The position numbers and the translations under genes are program-made. 64,000 bases of DNA from the NCBI GenBank assembly GCA_023453025.1, contig JAEXUD010000061.1, positions 62,001-126,000 on the forward strand. The letters are read 5' to 3'. The notes beneath the pieces were generated by a model. That model had not been told where the DNA came from. It saw nothing but the letters and a program-made list of their open reading frames with translations, and made no database searches. How positions within the stretch are numbered: position 1 is the stretch's first letter; the number at the start of each line of letters is the position of its first letter. This document shows, one piece after another, positions 8,078 through 16,493 of this stretch. Source of the DNA: Bacillota bacterium (GTDB lineage: Bacteria > Bacillota > Clostridia > Tissierellales > Sedimentibacteraceae).

Positions 8078-8455
8078 TTATTGCTGTGTACTGTTATTAG
8101 GGTTTAATGACGCAACAACTTGTATATAGCCCTGTATGTCTCTTCTCTTTTCTTTGTCCAATTTTCTGTATGATTCTATAAGCTCTTTTTCTTCCTCAGA
8201 TAAGTAAATTCCTGATGATTCTTGTATAGCTTCATTTTTTGACAGTGTCATTGGCGGTGTACCCGTAAGAATCCAGTCAATGGAAACATTGAATAATTTT
8301 CTGAATGCCAGCAGTGCATTGCTGGACGGTGCAAATTTATCATTTTCCAGCTCGCTTAGATTTCCTGTAGACAGGCCCGTTTCATTTTTTACATCAGTTA
8401 ATGATAATTTGTTGATTTTACGTGCATAACGTATTCTTTTCCCGATTGTATCCAA
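8078..8455 (-). CDS. XRE family transcriptional regulator
   Basis: Cytoplasmic DNA-binding protein of 125 residues. An HTH_3 domain at about residues 5-60 (IGKRIRYARKINKLSLTDV, then STGNLSELENDKFAPS for the recognition helix) is followed by a charged helical tail (EEEKELIESYRKLDKEKRR) of the kind used for dimerisation in small phage-type repressors. The start is ATG 8455 behind CTCC-complement GGAGG. It is divergent from a second small HTH gene at 8620, and the shared intergenic region contains a strong promoter with an inverted repeat in its spacer, so autoregulation is likely but unproven. Confidence 0.88.
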   Translation of the reverse strand: MDTIGKRIRYARKINKLSLTDVKNETGLSTGNLSELENDKFAPSSNALLAFRKLFNVSIDWILTGTPPMTLSKNEAIQESSGIYLSEEEKELIESYRKLDKEKRRDIQGYIQVVASLNPNNSTQQ

Positions 8456-8507
8456 AATATCACCTCCTAAAAATTATCTGAAAAAAGAGAATAAATCAAT
8501 TAATATG

Positions 8508-8536
8508 TTGACATTCTCTGAAATCAGATATAAAAT
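8508..8536 (+). promoter_or_regulatory. Promoter with operator-like dyad for the small HTH gene
   Basis: TTGACA (8508-8513), 17-base spacer, TAAAAT (8531-8536). The spacer contains TCTGA-AA-TCAGA (8517-8528), an inverted repeat; a related TCTGA occurs at 8476-8481 nearer the divergent gene. It is a good candidate operator for the XRE protein. Confidence 0.65.
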
Positions 8537-8619
8537 ATTGTTATGATTAAATTTTATTCATTTAATTGTACCATAAATATCCGATAAACGAGAATATATT
8601 TTTTGGGGGGAACAAAAAT

Positions 8620-8808
8620 ATGAAAAAAAGAAAACTTACTCCTTTCGGGTTAAAGGTAAAAAACAGATTAGCTGACTTAAATATGACACAAAAAGAATTG
8701 TCTAAAAAACTGGGAACCTCCGATGCTTATCTCAGCATGATTTTATACGGAGAGCGTTCAGGCAATATGTATATAGAGGATATTAAAAGGATATTAAAAA
8801 TATATTAG
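8620..8808 (+). CDS. Small Cro/C1-type HTH protein
   Basis: 62-residue protein made almost entirely of one helix-turn-helix: LADLNMTQKELSKKLGTSDAY with the recognition helix SDAYLSMILYGERSG. I start it at ATG 8620 because GGGGGG stands seven bases upstream; the open frame reaches back to 8566 but runs through the promoter leader. With the divergent 125-residue XRE protein it forms a cI/cro-like pair without surrounding phage genes. Its targets are unknown. Confidence 0.8.
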   Translation: MKKRKLTPFGLKVKNRLADLNMTQKELSKKLGTSDAYLSMILYGERSGNMYIEDIKRILKIY

Positions 8809-8874
8809 ATATCAATTGTGAAAAATATTTGTGTATTTATTTATTATAATATTATTTAGTCAGGGGGTAAGCCG

Positions 8875-9591
8875 ATGAATGAAATAGAAAAAAGACCATT
8901 TACAACAGTTTTTATATTGACAGATGAAAACGGAGAAATTTACTACAGCAATATAATCAATACAAATATTGCAAGAGGATTTCTCGAAATGTTGAACATA
9001 AAGGAAAGCAGTTGCGGCGAATGTTCCGTAAAAAAGGAAATTTATAATTATATTATGACAGCGGACAAAGTTATTATTGAGGGTAATATATTTTGGGTGG
9101 TGATTGTTGAAACAGAAGATTCTTATAAGCCATACCGTGATTTGTCCACAGACCTGTATAACAGAAATTATTGGGAACACCTAAAAAATGGATTTATAAA
9201 GCTCCATGCAAGTTTTTATTCACTTATTGTTGTTGATATTGATGATTTAAAGGAATTCAACGATTTATACGGGCACAAAGCAGGCGATAAGGCTATTACT
9301 ATTGTCGGAAAAGCGATTAAGGATTCTATAAGGGAAAATGATATACCCATACACTATGGAGGAGACGAATACATTATAATCCTTCCTAACATCGGCTTTG
9401 TCATAGCTGAAAAAGTTGTTGAAAGAATAAGAAATGAGATAAACAGAAAATGCATCAGTGAAAAAATAATAATAGAAATCAGTGCAGGAATTGCCGGTTC
9501 CGATGATATTAATAAACTGGAACAAATTATGCAATCAGCAGATGAAAAAATGTATATGGAAAAAAGAAATAAGAAAAAATGTATGTTTTAA
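8875..9591 (+). CDS. GGDEF domain protein, probable diguanylate cyclase
   Basis: Makes cyclic di-GMP from two GTP. The C-terminal GGDEF domain (about residues 88-238) has LYNRNYW at its start, the metal site DIDDLKEFND, and the active-site motif GGDEY at 162-166. An RxxD inhibitory site (Arg153-Asp156) lies exactly five residues before it, so product inhibition is predicted. The N-terminal 85 residues look like a short sensory domain, with FILTDENGEIYYSN and a CGEC motif (Cys47, Cys50) that might bind metal or respond to redox; no membrane segment is visible. AGGGGGT precedes ATG 8875. Confidence 0.9.
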   Translation: MNEIEKRPFTTVFILTDENGEIYYSNIINTNIARGFLEMLNIKESSCGECSVKKEIYNYIMTADKVIIEGNIFWVVIVETEDSYKPYRDLSTDLYNRNYWEHLKNGFIKLHASFYSLIVVDIDDLKEFNDLYGHKAGDKAITIVGKAIKDSIRENDIPIHYGGDEYIIILPNIGFVIAEKVVERIRNEINRKCISEKIIIEISAGIAGSDDINKLEQIMQSADEKMYMEKRNKKKCMF

Positions 9592-9596
9592 TCAAA

Positions 9597-9731
9597 TCAT
9601 AGAAGCAGCCAAGATACGGGAACTTTTATTATTTTGATCCCGTCTGTTGTTTGTGTAAAATCACAATCAATGTCAAGCACTATTTTTTCATAATCATCTT
9701 GTATAGAAAATAATGGTGTCAATTTATGAAT
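9597..9731 (-). pseudogene. Fragment of an unidentified gene, C-terminal 44 codons
   Basis: On the minus strand codons 9731-9597 read as a plausible protein end (LTPLFSIQDDYEKIVLDID, then GIKIIKVPVS, stop). No start codon is present; upstream the frame is lost where the 360-bp repeat begins. I do not recognise the family. It suggests that a gene was cut by the rearrangement that created the repeat. Confidence 0.45.
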
Positions 9732-10376
9732 ATTAATACTTTAAAGCGCATATCAATCGAAAATTTTTTGTTGTAAACCTTCTAACAAAAACCTGTATAT
9801 TTCAATAAAAATTCTTTGCATACAGTAAGTTTTTCAAAGTTTTGATAAGATAAAGCAGAAAATATCGCAGACTACGTAAAAATTTTTTGCATAAATATGT
9901 TCCTCATCTATTTCTTGCTGCCGGATATAATTTTATTTTTAACATAACAAACTTCCTTTACTTTGATGTACAACCCATAGTATGCAACAATATAGATTTT
10001 GTTACAAAAACTAAAGAAGATGGTGCAATATTCAGGCCCAGTCTGCCAAGACACCTGAAACGTCCCCGTGTCTTAGTACCAATTCACGTATATTAATACT
10101 TTAAAGCGCATATCAATTGAAAATTTTTTGTTGTAGACCTTCTAACGAAAACCTGCATATTTCAATAAAAATCCCTTGCATAAAGTACGTTTTTCAAAGT
10201 TTTGATAAGATAAAGCAGAAAATGTCGCAGACTACGTAAATTTTTTTTGCATAAATATGTTCAACTATTTCTTGCTTCCGGATATAATTTTATTTTTAAC
10301 ATGACATACTTCCTTTACCTTGATGTACAACCCATAGTATGCAGCAATACAGGTTTTGCTACAAAAACTAAAGAAG
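9719..10376. repeat. Tandem duplication, period 360 bp, diverged
   Basis: Positions 9719-10019 and 10079-10376 are about 90 percent alike by eye, beginning TATTAATACTTTAAAGCGCA in both and ending CTAAAGAAG. Copy 2 has a 3-base deletion. Each copy contains the same coding-like piece (FLAAGYNFIFN / FLASGYNFIFN). The stretch between 9592 and 10749 otherwise holds only gene remnants, one REP-like palindrome and a terminator. Confidence 0.85.
10048..10074. repeat. REP-like palindrome AAGACAC...GTGTCTT
   Basis: Arms AAGACAC and GTGTCTT flank CTGAAACGTCCCC. The reverse complement (GACACGGGGACG followed by GTGTC) resembles palindromes that are dispersed in many Firmicute genomes and are sometimes linked to IS200-like transposases. 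It lies in the spacer of the tandem duplication. Confidence 0.5.
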
Positions 10377-10630
10377 TTCTTGAATTTATGAATTTATTTG
10401 TAGAAAGCTATAATCCAATTCAAGAGCTGTCTATATATGAGGATGAACAATTATAAAGGCTTAATATGCCGGTACTCTTTTTAGATGGTGAAAATGATGT
10501 TATAGTAGATGCAAAAAGCTCTGCACTCAGGCTCTCAAGTCTTGTGCCATCAGCAGTAACTCATTTACTGCCGAATTGCGGGCATGTAGTTATGAATTCC
10601 ATTGAATACATTATGCCATTTACAAGTTAA
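10247..10630 (+). pseudogene. Alpha/beta-hydrolase remnant with in-frame stop
   Basis: One frame reads for 128 codons interrupted by a single TAA at 10454-10456. After the stop it continues as MPVLFLDGENDVIVD, then LPNCGHVVMNS, which are the C-terminal catalytic Asp region and catalytic His region of alpha/beta-hydrolase fold enzymes. The N-terminal half with the nucleophile is missing, and the first part is repeated upstream in the 360-bp duplication. It is therefore a decayed hydrolase gene; its original substrate cannot be told. Confidence 0.7.
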
Positions 10631-10712
10631 TATAAATACTGAATCCTAGAATTAAAATAGTATTTAAATATAAAATCTTAAATGCTATATTTAATAGCCA
10701 AGACATATTAAT

Positions 10713-10751
10713 AAAAATAACGGGACAATTTTCAACTGTCCCGTTATTTTT
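10713..10751 (-). terminator. Bidirectional terminator of the GntR-ABC operon
   Basis: Fifteen-base arms AAAAATAACGGGACA and TGTCCCGTTATTTTT around a 9-base loop; A-rich and T-rich ends make it active in either direction. Confidence 0.85.
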
Positions 10752-12519
10752 ATTTTAAATTCAAGTATTCTTTTATATTTTCAAAGCCTTCATCTAATTG
10801 TATCGTATAAGTGTAGTCTTTTAAACTGCCGTTATCATTTAAATTTTTATTATCTCTTACACTTATTTCCAGATAATAACCCATTTCCTTATACTCTTTA
10901 TTATAAGGCATACCATAATCATAATTAGATAATGCAATAAAAGCTCCTTTTGCCCTGTTGTAATTTTCATCAATATCTTTTATCAGATAATCCCTTATTC
11001 CATCTATATCGATGTTCATAGAGGCTGTAGTATTTGCATTTCTGGAATCATGCTGCAATTGGACATTTATACTGTAATCATTGTTTAAATAATACTTTTC
11101 ATCATACAGATAATAATATTTCTTTTTCTTGAATTCCTGAGAGCTTAATAATAGGGATGCAATTTCATCCTTTGCTTCGTTATCGGCATCACTGTTGTTT
11201 TCTGTATTATAATCTCTTATAATGTAGCTTCCGTCATTCATATAGTAGATTATCATTATATGGTACATATAGAAATCGCCGTTGTCGTAACTTTGGTCTG
11301 AAAGAATTTCCCTGTGAAGCTCCGTGATAGCTTCAATATTTTCTTTGTCTGTAAACAATATTATATTAAATCTTTTCTCAATTTCAGAAATACCGTCTTC
11401 ATTTATTTCTCCCTTATCCTCGATATACCTGTTAATCTCATCATAAATCCATGTATTGTTGCCGATATATGCCATCCTCACATTATCAGCATCAGGTACC
11501 GTGTTTTTATACTGGTTGGCAAATGCAACAGTTCCTCCTGTCACTGCAACAAACAAAGCCATGCTTACTGCAAACACCTTTACGGACAGTCTTGATATTC
11601 TGAATGACTTTTCCATTGCCGCAATTATAATATAATATGTCAGAGCGGACATCAGCAACGATACGATTATCTCATTGGCTATGCTTCCGGTATAGCCCAT
11701 AATTGAGAAAAATGCAGGTATTATAAGGCATGCAAGCACTGATACAAAGTATTTGTAACCATCAAAAGCAATGAAATTACCGGTATTTTCATTTTTTCTT
11801 CTCTTAAGCATTTTAAATATCAAAAGTGTTATGCCGACCAATATGATTCCCAGCAGTAAAAAATATATAAAATCCACGGATTTGTCTGAATATACTGCAA
11901 AATATATGTAATCCAGCTTGTAGAAGTTGTTTACAAAGTAATCCATAAGCACTCTGGCGCTGAAACCTGCCACAATATTTTCAAGTATGGAAAACATGAA
12001 TTGAATTATCAGGTAAATTATACCCGGTAATGCAAAGTTGAATATGGTCATTACTCCAGCAACTAATGTGTTTCCGGATAGTATCGAAGATAATGCGGCT
12101 AAAAATATGCCTGCCGAAAGCCATGGAATTATAAACTTAAAGGATTCTAATATTTCATAGTTCAAGTTCTGAAAAACCACTGACAGCACTATTAACACAA
12201 GCAGATATGCCGCAAAAATCAAGTTAATGATAATGTTTATGGAAATCTGTTCCCTGAAGGTTGCAGGCTTTGATTTATAATAAGCCAGCTTTGAATCGTT
12301 GTGAAGAAAGCTGTTATCAACCAGGCAATTTATAAACACCAGTACAAAGGTTTCAACTATTCCGAATACTATGAAGACTTCCTGATCCACACCAAGTATG
12401 AACGGTATCAGCATAGTAGACACAAATATTATTACCGTCGACAGAAAAAACCAGTTCTTCTTGGTTTTCAGCGAATATAAAAGAATCGAAATAAAATGAT
12501 TATTTTTTCTCTGTTCCAT
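10750..12519 (-). CDS. ABC transporter membrane protein (GntR-ABC operon)
   Basis: 589-residue membrane component paired with the ATPase encoded just upstream. Residues 1-340 contain roughly ten hydrophobic segments in two groups. A last membrane segment near 315-335 is followed by a large soluble C-terminal domain of about 250 residues, rich in Asn/Asp/Tyr, predicted outside the membrane. The start is ATG 12519 with GGAGG before it; it overlaps the ATPase stop (12500) by 20 bases. The gene arrangement resembles YtrA-type systems of Bacillus, which respond to cell-wall-active compounds, but the substrate is not known. Confidence 0.82.
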   Translation of the reverse strand: MEQRKNNHFISILLYSLKTKKNWFFLSTVIIFVSTMLIPFILGVDQEVFIVFGIVETFVLVFINCLVDNSFLHNDSKLAYYKSKPATFREQISINIIINLIFAAYLLVLIVLSVVFQNLNYEILESFKFIIPWLSAGIFLAALSSILSGNTLVAGVMTIFNFALPGIIYLIIQFMFSILENIVAGFSARVLMDYFVNNFYKLDYIYFAVYSDKSVDFIYFLLLGIILVGITLLIFKMLKRRKNENTGNFIAFDGYKYFVSVLACLIIPAFFSIMGYTGSIANEIIVSLLMSALTYYIIIAAMEKSFRISRLSVKVFAVSMALFVAVTGGTVAFANQYKNTVPDADNVRMAYIGNNTWIYDEINRYIEDKGEINEDGISEIEKRFNIILFTDKENIEAITELHREILSDQSYDNGDFYMYHIMIIYYMNDGSYIIRDYNTENNSDADNEAKDEIASLLLSSQEFKKKKYYYLYDEKYYLNNDYSINVQLQHDSRNANTTASMNIDIDGIRDYLIKDIDENYNRAKGAFIALSNYDYGMPYNKEYKEMGYYLEISVRDNKNLNDNGSLKDYTYTIQLDEGFENIKEYLNLK

Positions 12520-13396
12520 ATCCTGCACCTCCAAGCTCTGTAATAAATATTTCCTCAAGGCTCATTGACAGCTTATCAAACAATAGAACCTTGTATTCAC
12601 TTTCTAGTTTTTGTTTAAACTTATCAACATCTCCAGTCAGTGTACATATATTTATGCTGCCGATTTTTACGGATTTAACTATGTTGTATTCACTGAATTT
12701 AGCGGCTTCGAATTCACCTTCGACAGCAAACTGTACTCTTTTTATTTCGTCCTTCATCTTTTCAAGGTTTTCTTCCTTGAGGATTTTTCCTTCGTGCATT
12801 ATGCCTACCTTATCACATATATTATCTAATTCCTTTAAATCATGAGATGAGATTATCACAGTCATTTGATTTTCCATTACTTCCTGTATCAGCACATCCC
12901 AAAACTTTCTTTTAATAACAGCATCCAAGCCGTCTACTATTTCATCCAGCAAAAGAACCTTTGGCATAGCCGCTATTGCTAGAATGAATGCAGCCTGTTT
13001 TCGTTGTCCCTTTGACATTTTGTTCAGATTCTTATTTACATCAACATTAAAATAGCCTGTAAGCTCATTAAATTTGTTTTCTGACATATGCTCATACATT
13101 AATTTCTCATAAGCAAATAATTTTGCTAATGTATATTGATATGGAAAAAATAAATTGTCCTGAACAAAATAAAAGCTCTTTAATATATCTGCATCTTCTT
13201 TCACCTGTATATCATCAAAATATATGCTTCCCTGGTCCTGCTTATATATCATCATGATATGCTTTAGCATTGTTGTTTTTCCACAGCCGTTAGAGCCTAC
13301 CAATCCGTATATCTGCCCGGTTTCAGCATTTATGTTTATATTGCTTAAGGCTTGAAAATCGCCGAATTTTTTACTTAAATTATCGATCTTTAACAT
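12500..13396 (-). CDS. ABC transporter ATP-binding protein (GntR-ABC operon)
   Basis: 298-residue single ABC ATPase. Walker A is GSNGCGKTT at about 33-41, signature MSKGQRKQ, and Walker B LLLDEIVDGLDA; the D-loop is intact, and the switch His is in ISSHDLKELD. The MSKGQ signature and C-terminal extension fit the YtrB/BcrA-like exporter ATPases. It starts 11 bases after the GntR gene stop and overlaps the permease gene. Role: powers the membrane protein; substrate unknown. Confidence 0.9.
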   Translation of the reverse strand: MLKIDNLSKKFGDFQALSNININAETGQIYGLVGSNGCGKTTMLKHIMMIYKQDQGSIYFDDIQVKEDADILKSFYFVQDNLFFPYQYTLAKLFAYEKLMYEHMSENKFNELTGYFNVDVNKNLNKMSKGQRKQAAFILAIAAMPKVLLLDEIVDGLDAVIKRKFWDVLIQEVMENQMTVIISSHDLKELDNICDKVGIMHEGKILKEENLEKMKDEIKRVQFAVEGEFEAAKFSEYNIVKSVKIGSINICTLTGDVDKFKQKLESEYKVLLFDKLSMSLEEIFITELGGAGYGTEKK

Positions 13397-13407
13397 TATG
13401 TCCTCCT

Positions 13408-13779
13408 TTAAGCTTTATTTTGGTTAAGAATGTCCTTAACCATTTTAATTATATAATCATCATTTAATCCAAGTGATTTCATGGATTTTACAGCATCATC
13501 CAATTTTTCTTCCGTATTTTTAATATGTATACTCCTGAGCTCATCAGAATTTTTTACAAAATTTCCGATTCCTTTTACAGAGTAAATATAATTGTTTTCT
13601 TCCAAGCTTTTGTATGCTTTTTGAATCGTATTTGGATTAATTTTTATCATTGCCGCAAGCTCACGCACAGATGGAAGTTTTTCATCTGGTTTAAGAACCT
13701 TTGACATTATGAGCCTGGCTATTTCATCATATATTTGTTCATAAATTGCTTTTGGATTATTATTATCAATTTGAATCAA
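13408..13779 (-). CDS. GntR family regulator, YtrA subfamily
   Basis: 123-residue repressor with a winged helix at about residues 8-75 (AIYEQIYDEIARLIMSKVL, LPSVRELAAMIKINPNTIQKA) and a short helical tail, as in the YtrA group, rather than a large effector domain. I use TTG 13779 as start because GGGGGTGAT stands six bases before it and the protein then begins MIQIDNNNPKAIYEQ, like its family. It lies between the peptidase-like gene and the ABC genes; the palindromes in the operon promoter are its likely operators. Confidence 0.88.
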   Translation of the reverse strand: MIQIDNNNPKAIYEQIYDEIARLIMSKVLKPDEKLPSVRELAAMIKINPNTIQKAYKSLEENNYIYSVKGIGNFVKNSDELRSIHIKNTEEKLDDAVKSMKSLGLNDDYIIKMVKDILNQNKA

Positions 13780-13792
13780 TATATCACCCCCA

Positions 13793-14335
13793 TTAAATAC
13801 TGAAGCATGATGCTTTTGCATTTACAAAATCATGCAATGTTCCTTCATATATTGCATTTAAATTCAAGTTATTGTAGTCATCCGGAGTTACCAGAGAAAT
13901 TTCTTTTTCCAGTGGTATGATTCCTTTGAGTAAATATGACACAAAGCTTGAACATACAAAACAATGTTTCCTTTGCAGCGGTATATTAAAATACATTAAA
14001 AATACGTTTAAGAAGCTGTATCTGAAACTATTTGGCTCAGCTAAGAAATTATTCAGTCTGGTGATAATTATATAGTAGTCCTCATCAGATACTTCAAGCC
14101 TGTATATCTTGCACTTGGTTTCAGGGTGCATCTTAAATACTCCCTTATTGACATCCTCCTTAACAAATCCTCCAATCAAAGGAAACCAGGTAATCTTTCT
14201 TCCAAAACTGAACATGGATGAACAATCATCCACAAGTGAAATAGAAATATGATTATAGTTTTTTTTAGAAACTGCCTTTAATGTCTTAGATATAATTGTA
14301 TTTGTCTGTGTTAAAACTATTTTGATTTCTTTCAT
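13793..14335 (-). CDS. Papain-like (NlpC/P60 or YiiX-type) cysteine peptidase-like protein
   Basis: 180-residue protein without a signal peptide. A histidine in NHISISLVDD (His29) and a cysteine in KHCFVCSSFVSYLL (Cys125 or Cys128) match the His-then-Cys order of permuted papain-like enzymes such as the YiiX/YaeF group. This assignment rests on two motifs only. It is the promoter-proximal gene of the GntR-ABC operon, ending 13 bases before the GntR start, so it is probably co-regulated. Function could be an amidase or acyltransferase; unknown. Confidence 0.6.
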   Translation of the reverse strand: MKEIKIVLTQTNTIISKTLKAVSKKNYNHISISLVDDCSSMFSFGRKITWFPLIGGFVKEDVNKGVFKMHPETKCKIYRLEVSDEDYYIIITRLNNFLAEPNSFRYSFLNVFLMYFNIPLQRKHCFVCSSFVSYLLKGIIPLEKEISLVTPDDYNNLNLNAIYEGTLHDFVNAKASCFSI

Positions 14336-14360
14336 ATATGTCTCCGGTTGTTAATGTTAT

Positions 14361-14419
14361 GTGTACTATTACACTTAATACAGTAGCTGTATTATATATT
14401 ATAGTACACTCCTTGTCAA
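14361..14419 (-). promoter_or_regulatory. Consensus promoter with nested GntR-type operators
   Basis: TTGACA (14419-14414), 17-base spacer, TATAAT (14396-14391) on minus. Two dyads share the same centre: GTGTACTAT/ATAGTACAC (14361-14369, 14401-14409) and TAATACAG-TAG-CTGTATTA (14376-14394), the latter covering the -10 box and start site. This is a strong repression site for the GntR protein of the operon. Confidence 0.85.
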
Positions 14420-14524
14420 CATATTTTATATTACAGATTGGTAACAAAAAAAATCATCCAAAAGAATCCCATCATAGAAATCCGCAGAATGATTTAATAT
14501 CAAAATAAGATTTTCAGTTTATAA

Positions 14525-15448
14525 CTATATTATTGAATACAGCCAAAAAAACAATGGTATTGTCAATAATGAAACCAAGTGTGTTATAACTACTATTTTA
14601 GAGCCAAATTCAATGTCTCCGCCATATTTTTGGGCCAATATAGGCATTAATACCGCTACCGGTAATGCTGAATATATTACGTATATCTGTTCAATCATCT
14701 GGTCTAAAACCAAAAACTTCAATAATATAATCATCAGTACAGGTGAAGCAATTAACCTGAAAAAAGTTGCAAAGTAAGCTTCCTTATTAATAAATGAATC
14801 CTTCACGCCAATGGTTGCTATTTTACTTCCTATAATCAGCATAGATAAAACAGTGGTTGCATTAGTCAATAAATCCAATAAATTAGTTGCAAACAGTGGC
14901 AATGGAAGCTGTGTAAAATATAAAACAAGACCTGTATAAACACCAATCATGCCTGGATTTAAAAGCATAAATTTATATCTGTTTTTTATTTTCTTCTTTC
15001 CTAACAGAAGCGAAACTCCGTAAGTCCACATAAAAACTATGTTTGGAGTATGAAACATTGTAGCATAGAACATCCCTTGAGAGCCATATATCTGGTAAGC
15101 CAGCGGAAAGCCCATAAAGCCTCCGTTCATCAATGCTACAGAATATTTTACCATTTTTTTCTTTTCATTTTCTTCTGTTTTAACTGAAGCTATATTGCCA
15201 AGAAAAATCAGAATAATATTAAATATAATTGCTATTGCTAAAAGAGCCGCCCCTGTTTTAAGCTGATCAAATGAAAAATCAATATTCATTGCATTTATAA
15301 CCATTGCAGGTGTTGTTATATTTACCAGTATGTATGTAAGTGTACTTTCACCCTCATCACTTATAATTCCTTTGTTTCTTAAATAGTAACCCATTGCCAT
15401 TAGTATACCCATCAAAACAATGCTGTTGATTAATGTATTTAAAATCAT
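14525..15448 (-). CDS. AEC family transporter (auxin efflux carrier fold)
   Basis: 307-residue integral membrane protein with about ten hydrophobic segments arranged as two halves, as in the AEC family (YfdV/MleP/MdcF). Recognisable stretches include YILVNITTPAMVINAM in the first half and the closing region LPVAVLMPILAQKYGGD with the crossover proline. Family members move organic acids or similar anions; the substrate here cannot be deduced. AAGGAG precedes ATG 15448. It is a single gene located after the opp operon terminator. Confidence 0.88.
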   Translation of the reverse strand: MILNTLINSIVLMGILMAMGYYLRNKGIISDEGESTLTYILVNITTPAMVINAMNIDFSFDQLKTGAALLAIAIIFNIILIFLGNIASVKTEENEKKKMVKYSVALMNGGFMGFPLAYQIYGSQGMFYATMFHTPNIVFMWTYGVSLLLGKKKIKNRYKFMLLNPGMIGVYTGLVLYFTQLPLPLFATNLLDLLTNATTVLSMLIIGSKIATIGVKDSFINKEAYFATFFRLIASPVLMIILLKFLVLDQMIEQIYVIYSALPVAVLMPILAQKYGGDIEFGSKIVVITHLVSLLTIPLFFWLYSII

Positions 15449-15523
15449 AAATATTCAACTCCTTACCATCTTGTCCGATTTCATAACAGATTATCACACA
15501 ATACTTCTGTTTTCAAGCAAAAT

Positions 15524-15555
15524 ATTATAAAGCCCACAGCAGTGGACTTTATAAT
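15524..15555 (-). terminator. Terminator of the opp operon
   Basis: ATTATAAAGCCCAC (15524-15537) pairs with GTGGACTTTATAAT (15542-15555) around a 4-base loop; the minus strand then continues ATTTTGC. Confidence 0.75.
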
Positions 15556-15557
15556 GT

Positions 15558-16493
15558 TTATTTCAACTTATAATTTTCTAATTCCCTGTCATTTGCCAGT
15601 ATAAAATGTTCAGGCTCTATTTCCACCCAATTTGGAGGGTATTTATCGTAATCATAGTGAAGCTTTAAGGGGTCGTAAATTTCTATTTTTTTATTTCTTT
15701 CCACTCTCGGATTAGGAGTAGGTATTGCAGACAGCAATGATTTTGTGTATGGATGCAATGGGTTTGCAAACAGCTTTTCTGTCTCCGCAAGCTCTACTAT
15801 TTTACCCTTGTGAATTACGGCAATTCTATCTGAAATAAATCTTACAACTGACAAATCATGTGCTATGAACAAATAAGTCAGACCTTTTTGCTTTTGAAGC
15901 TCAGAAAGAAGATTTATAACCTGTGCTCTGATGGATACATCCAAGGCCGAAATCGGTTCGTCCGCTACTACCAGTTCAGGCTCCATCACCAGCGCTCGTG
16001 CTATACCGATACGCTGTCTCTGTCCTCCGGAAAACTCATGAGGAAAACGGCTTGCAAACTCAGGAAGCAAACCGACATCCAGAAGTGCCTGCTCAACTAA
16101 TTTTTTCCTGTTTTCTTCGGTGCCGTAATTTTTTAAATTATATAATCCTTCTGAAACTATATAATCAACCTTTGCTCTTTCATTCAAGGATGCCATAGGG
16201 TCTTGGAATATCATTTGTATTTCACGTGTAAGCTCCTTATCCAGCTCTGTATCTATTTTTCCGTTTATTTTTCTGCCCTTATAAATTATTTCGCCGGATG
16301 CTGCAGGATTTATTCTTATGATAGTCCTTCCAATAGTTGTCTTGCCTGAACCGGATTCTCCGACCAATCCAAAGGTTTCTCCTTTGTAAATATTAAAGCT
16401 TACATCATTTATGGCAACAAATTTATTATTTTTTTTACCAAATTCTACTCTTAAATTTTTAACCTCTAAAAGCGTTTCCTTTTTATTGTTCAA
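15558..16493 (-). CDS. oppF: Oligopeptide/dipeptide ABC transporter ATPase
   Basis: 311-residue ATPase, last gene of the opp operon. Walker A GESGSGKTT, Q-loop FQDPMASLNERA, signature SGGQRQR, Walker B VVADEPISALD, and the C-terminal oligopeptide-transporter extension HPYTKSLLSAIPTPNP. The best start is TTG 16493: GAGGTGAT lies five to six bases upstream, and the start overlaps the oppD stop by 11 bases, a coupled arrangement. A longer version from 16517 has no ribosome site. OppF pairs with OppD to drive peptide uptake. Confidence 0.93.
   Translation of the reverse strand: MNNKKETLLEVKNLRVEFGKKNNKFVAINDVSFNIYKGETFGLVGESGSGKTTIGRTIIRINPAASGEIIYKGRKINGKIDTELDKELTREIQMIFQDPMASLNERAKVDYIVSEGLYNLKNYGTEENRKKLVEQALLDVGLLPEFASRFPHEFSGGQRQRIGIARALVMEPELVVADEPISALDVSIRAQVINLLSELQKQKGLTYLFIAHDLSVVRFISDRIAVIHKGKIVELAETEKLFANPLHPYTKSLLSAIPTPNPRVERNKKIEIYDPLKLHYDYDKYPPNWVEIEPEHFILANDRELENYKLK

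Noticed and set aside
9887..10096. Open frame of 69 codons in repeat copy 1
   Set aside because: It starts within a duplicated hydrolase fragment and ends by reading through the REP-like palindrome; no ribosome site; a remnant, not a gene.
9719..10376. Repeats considered as CRISPR or transposon ends
   Set aside because: Only two long diverged copies in tandem, no short regular repeats, no transposase gene.
16217..16232. Second parS-like sequence TTTCACGTG in oppF
   Set aside because: Only the left arm agrees; the right arm differs at four or more positions, so it is probably chance within a coding region.
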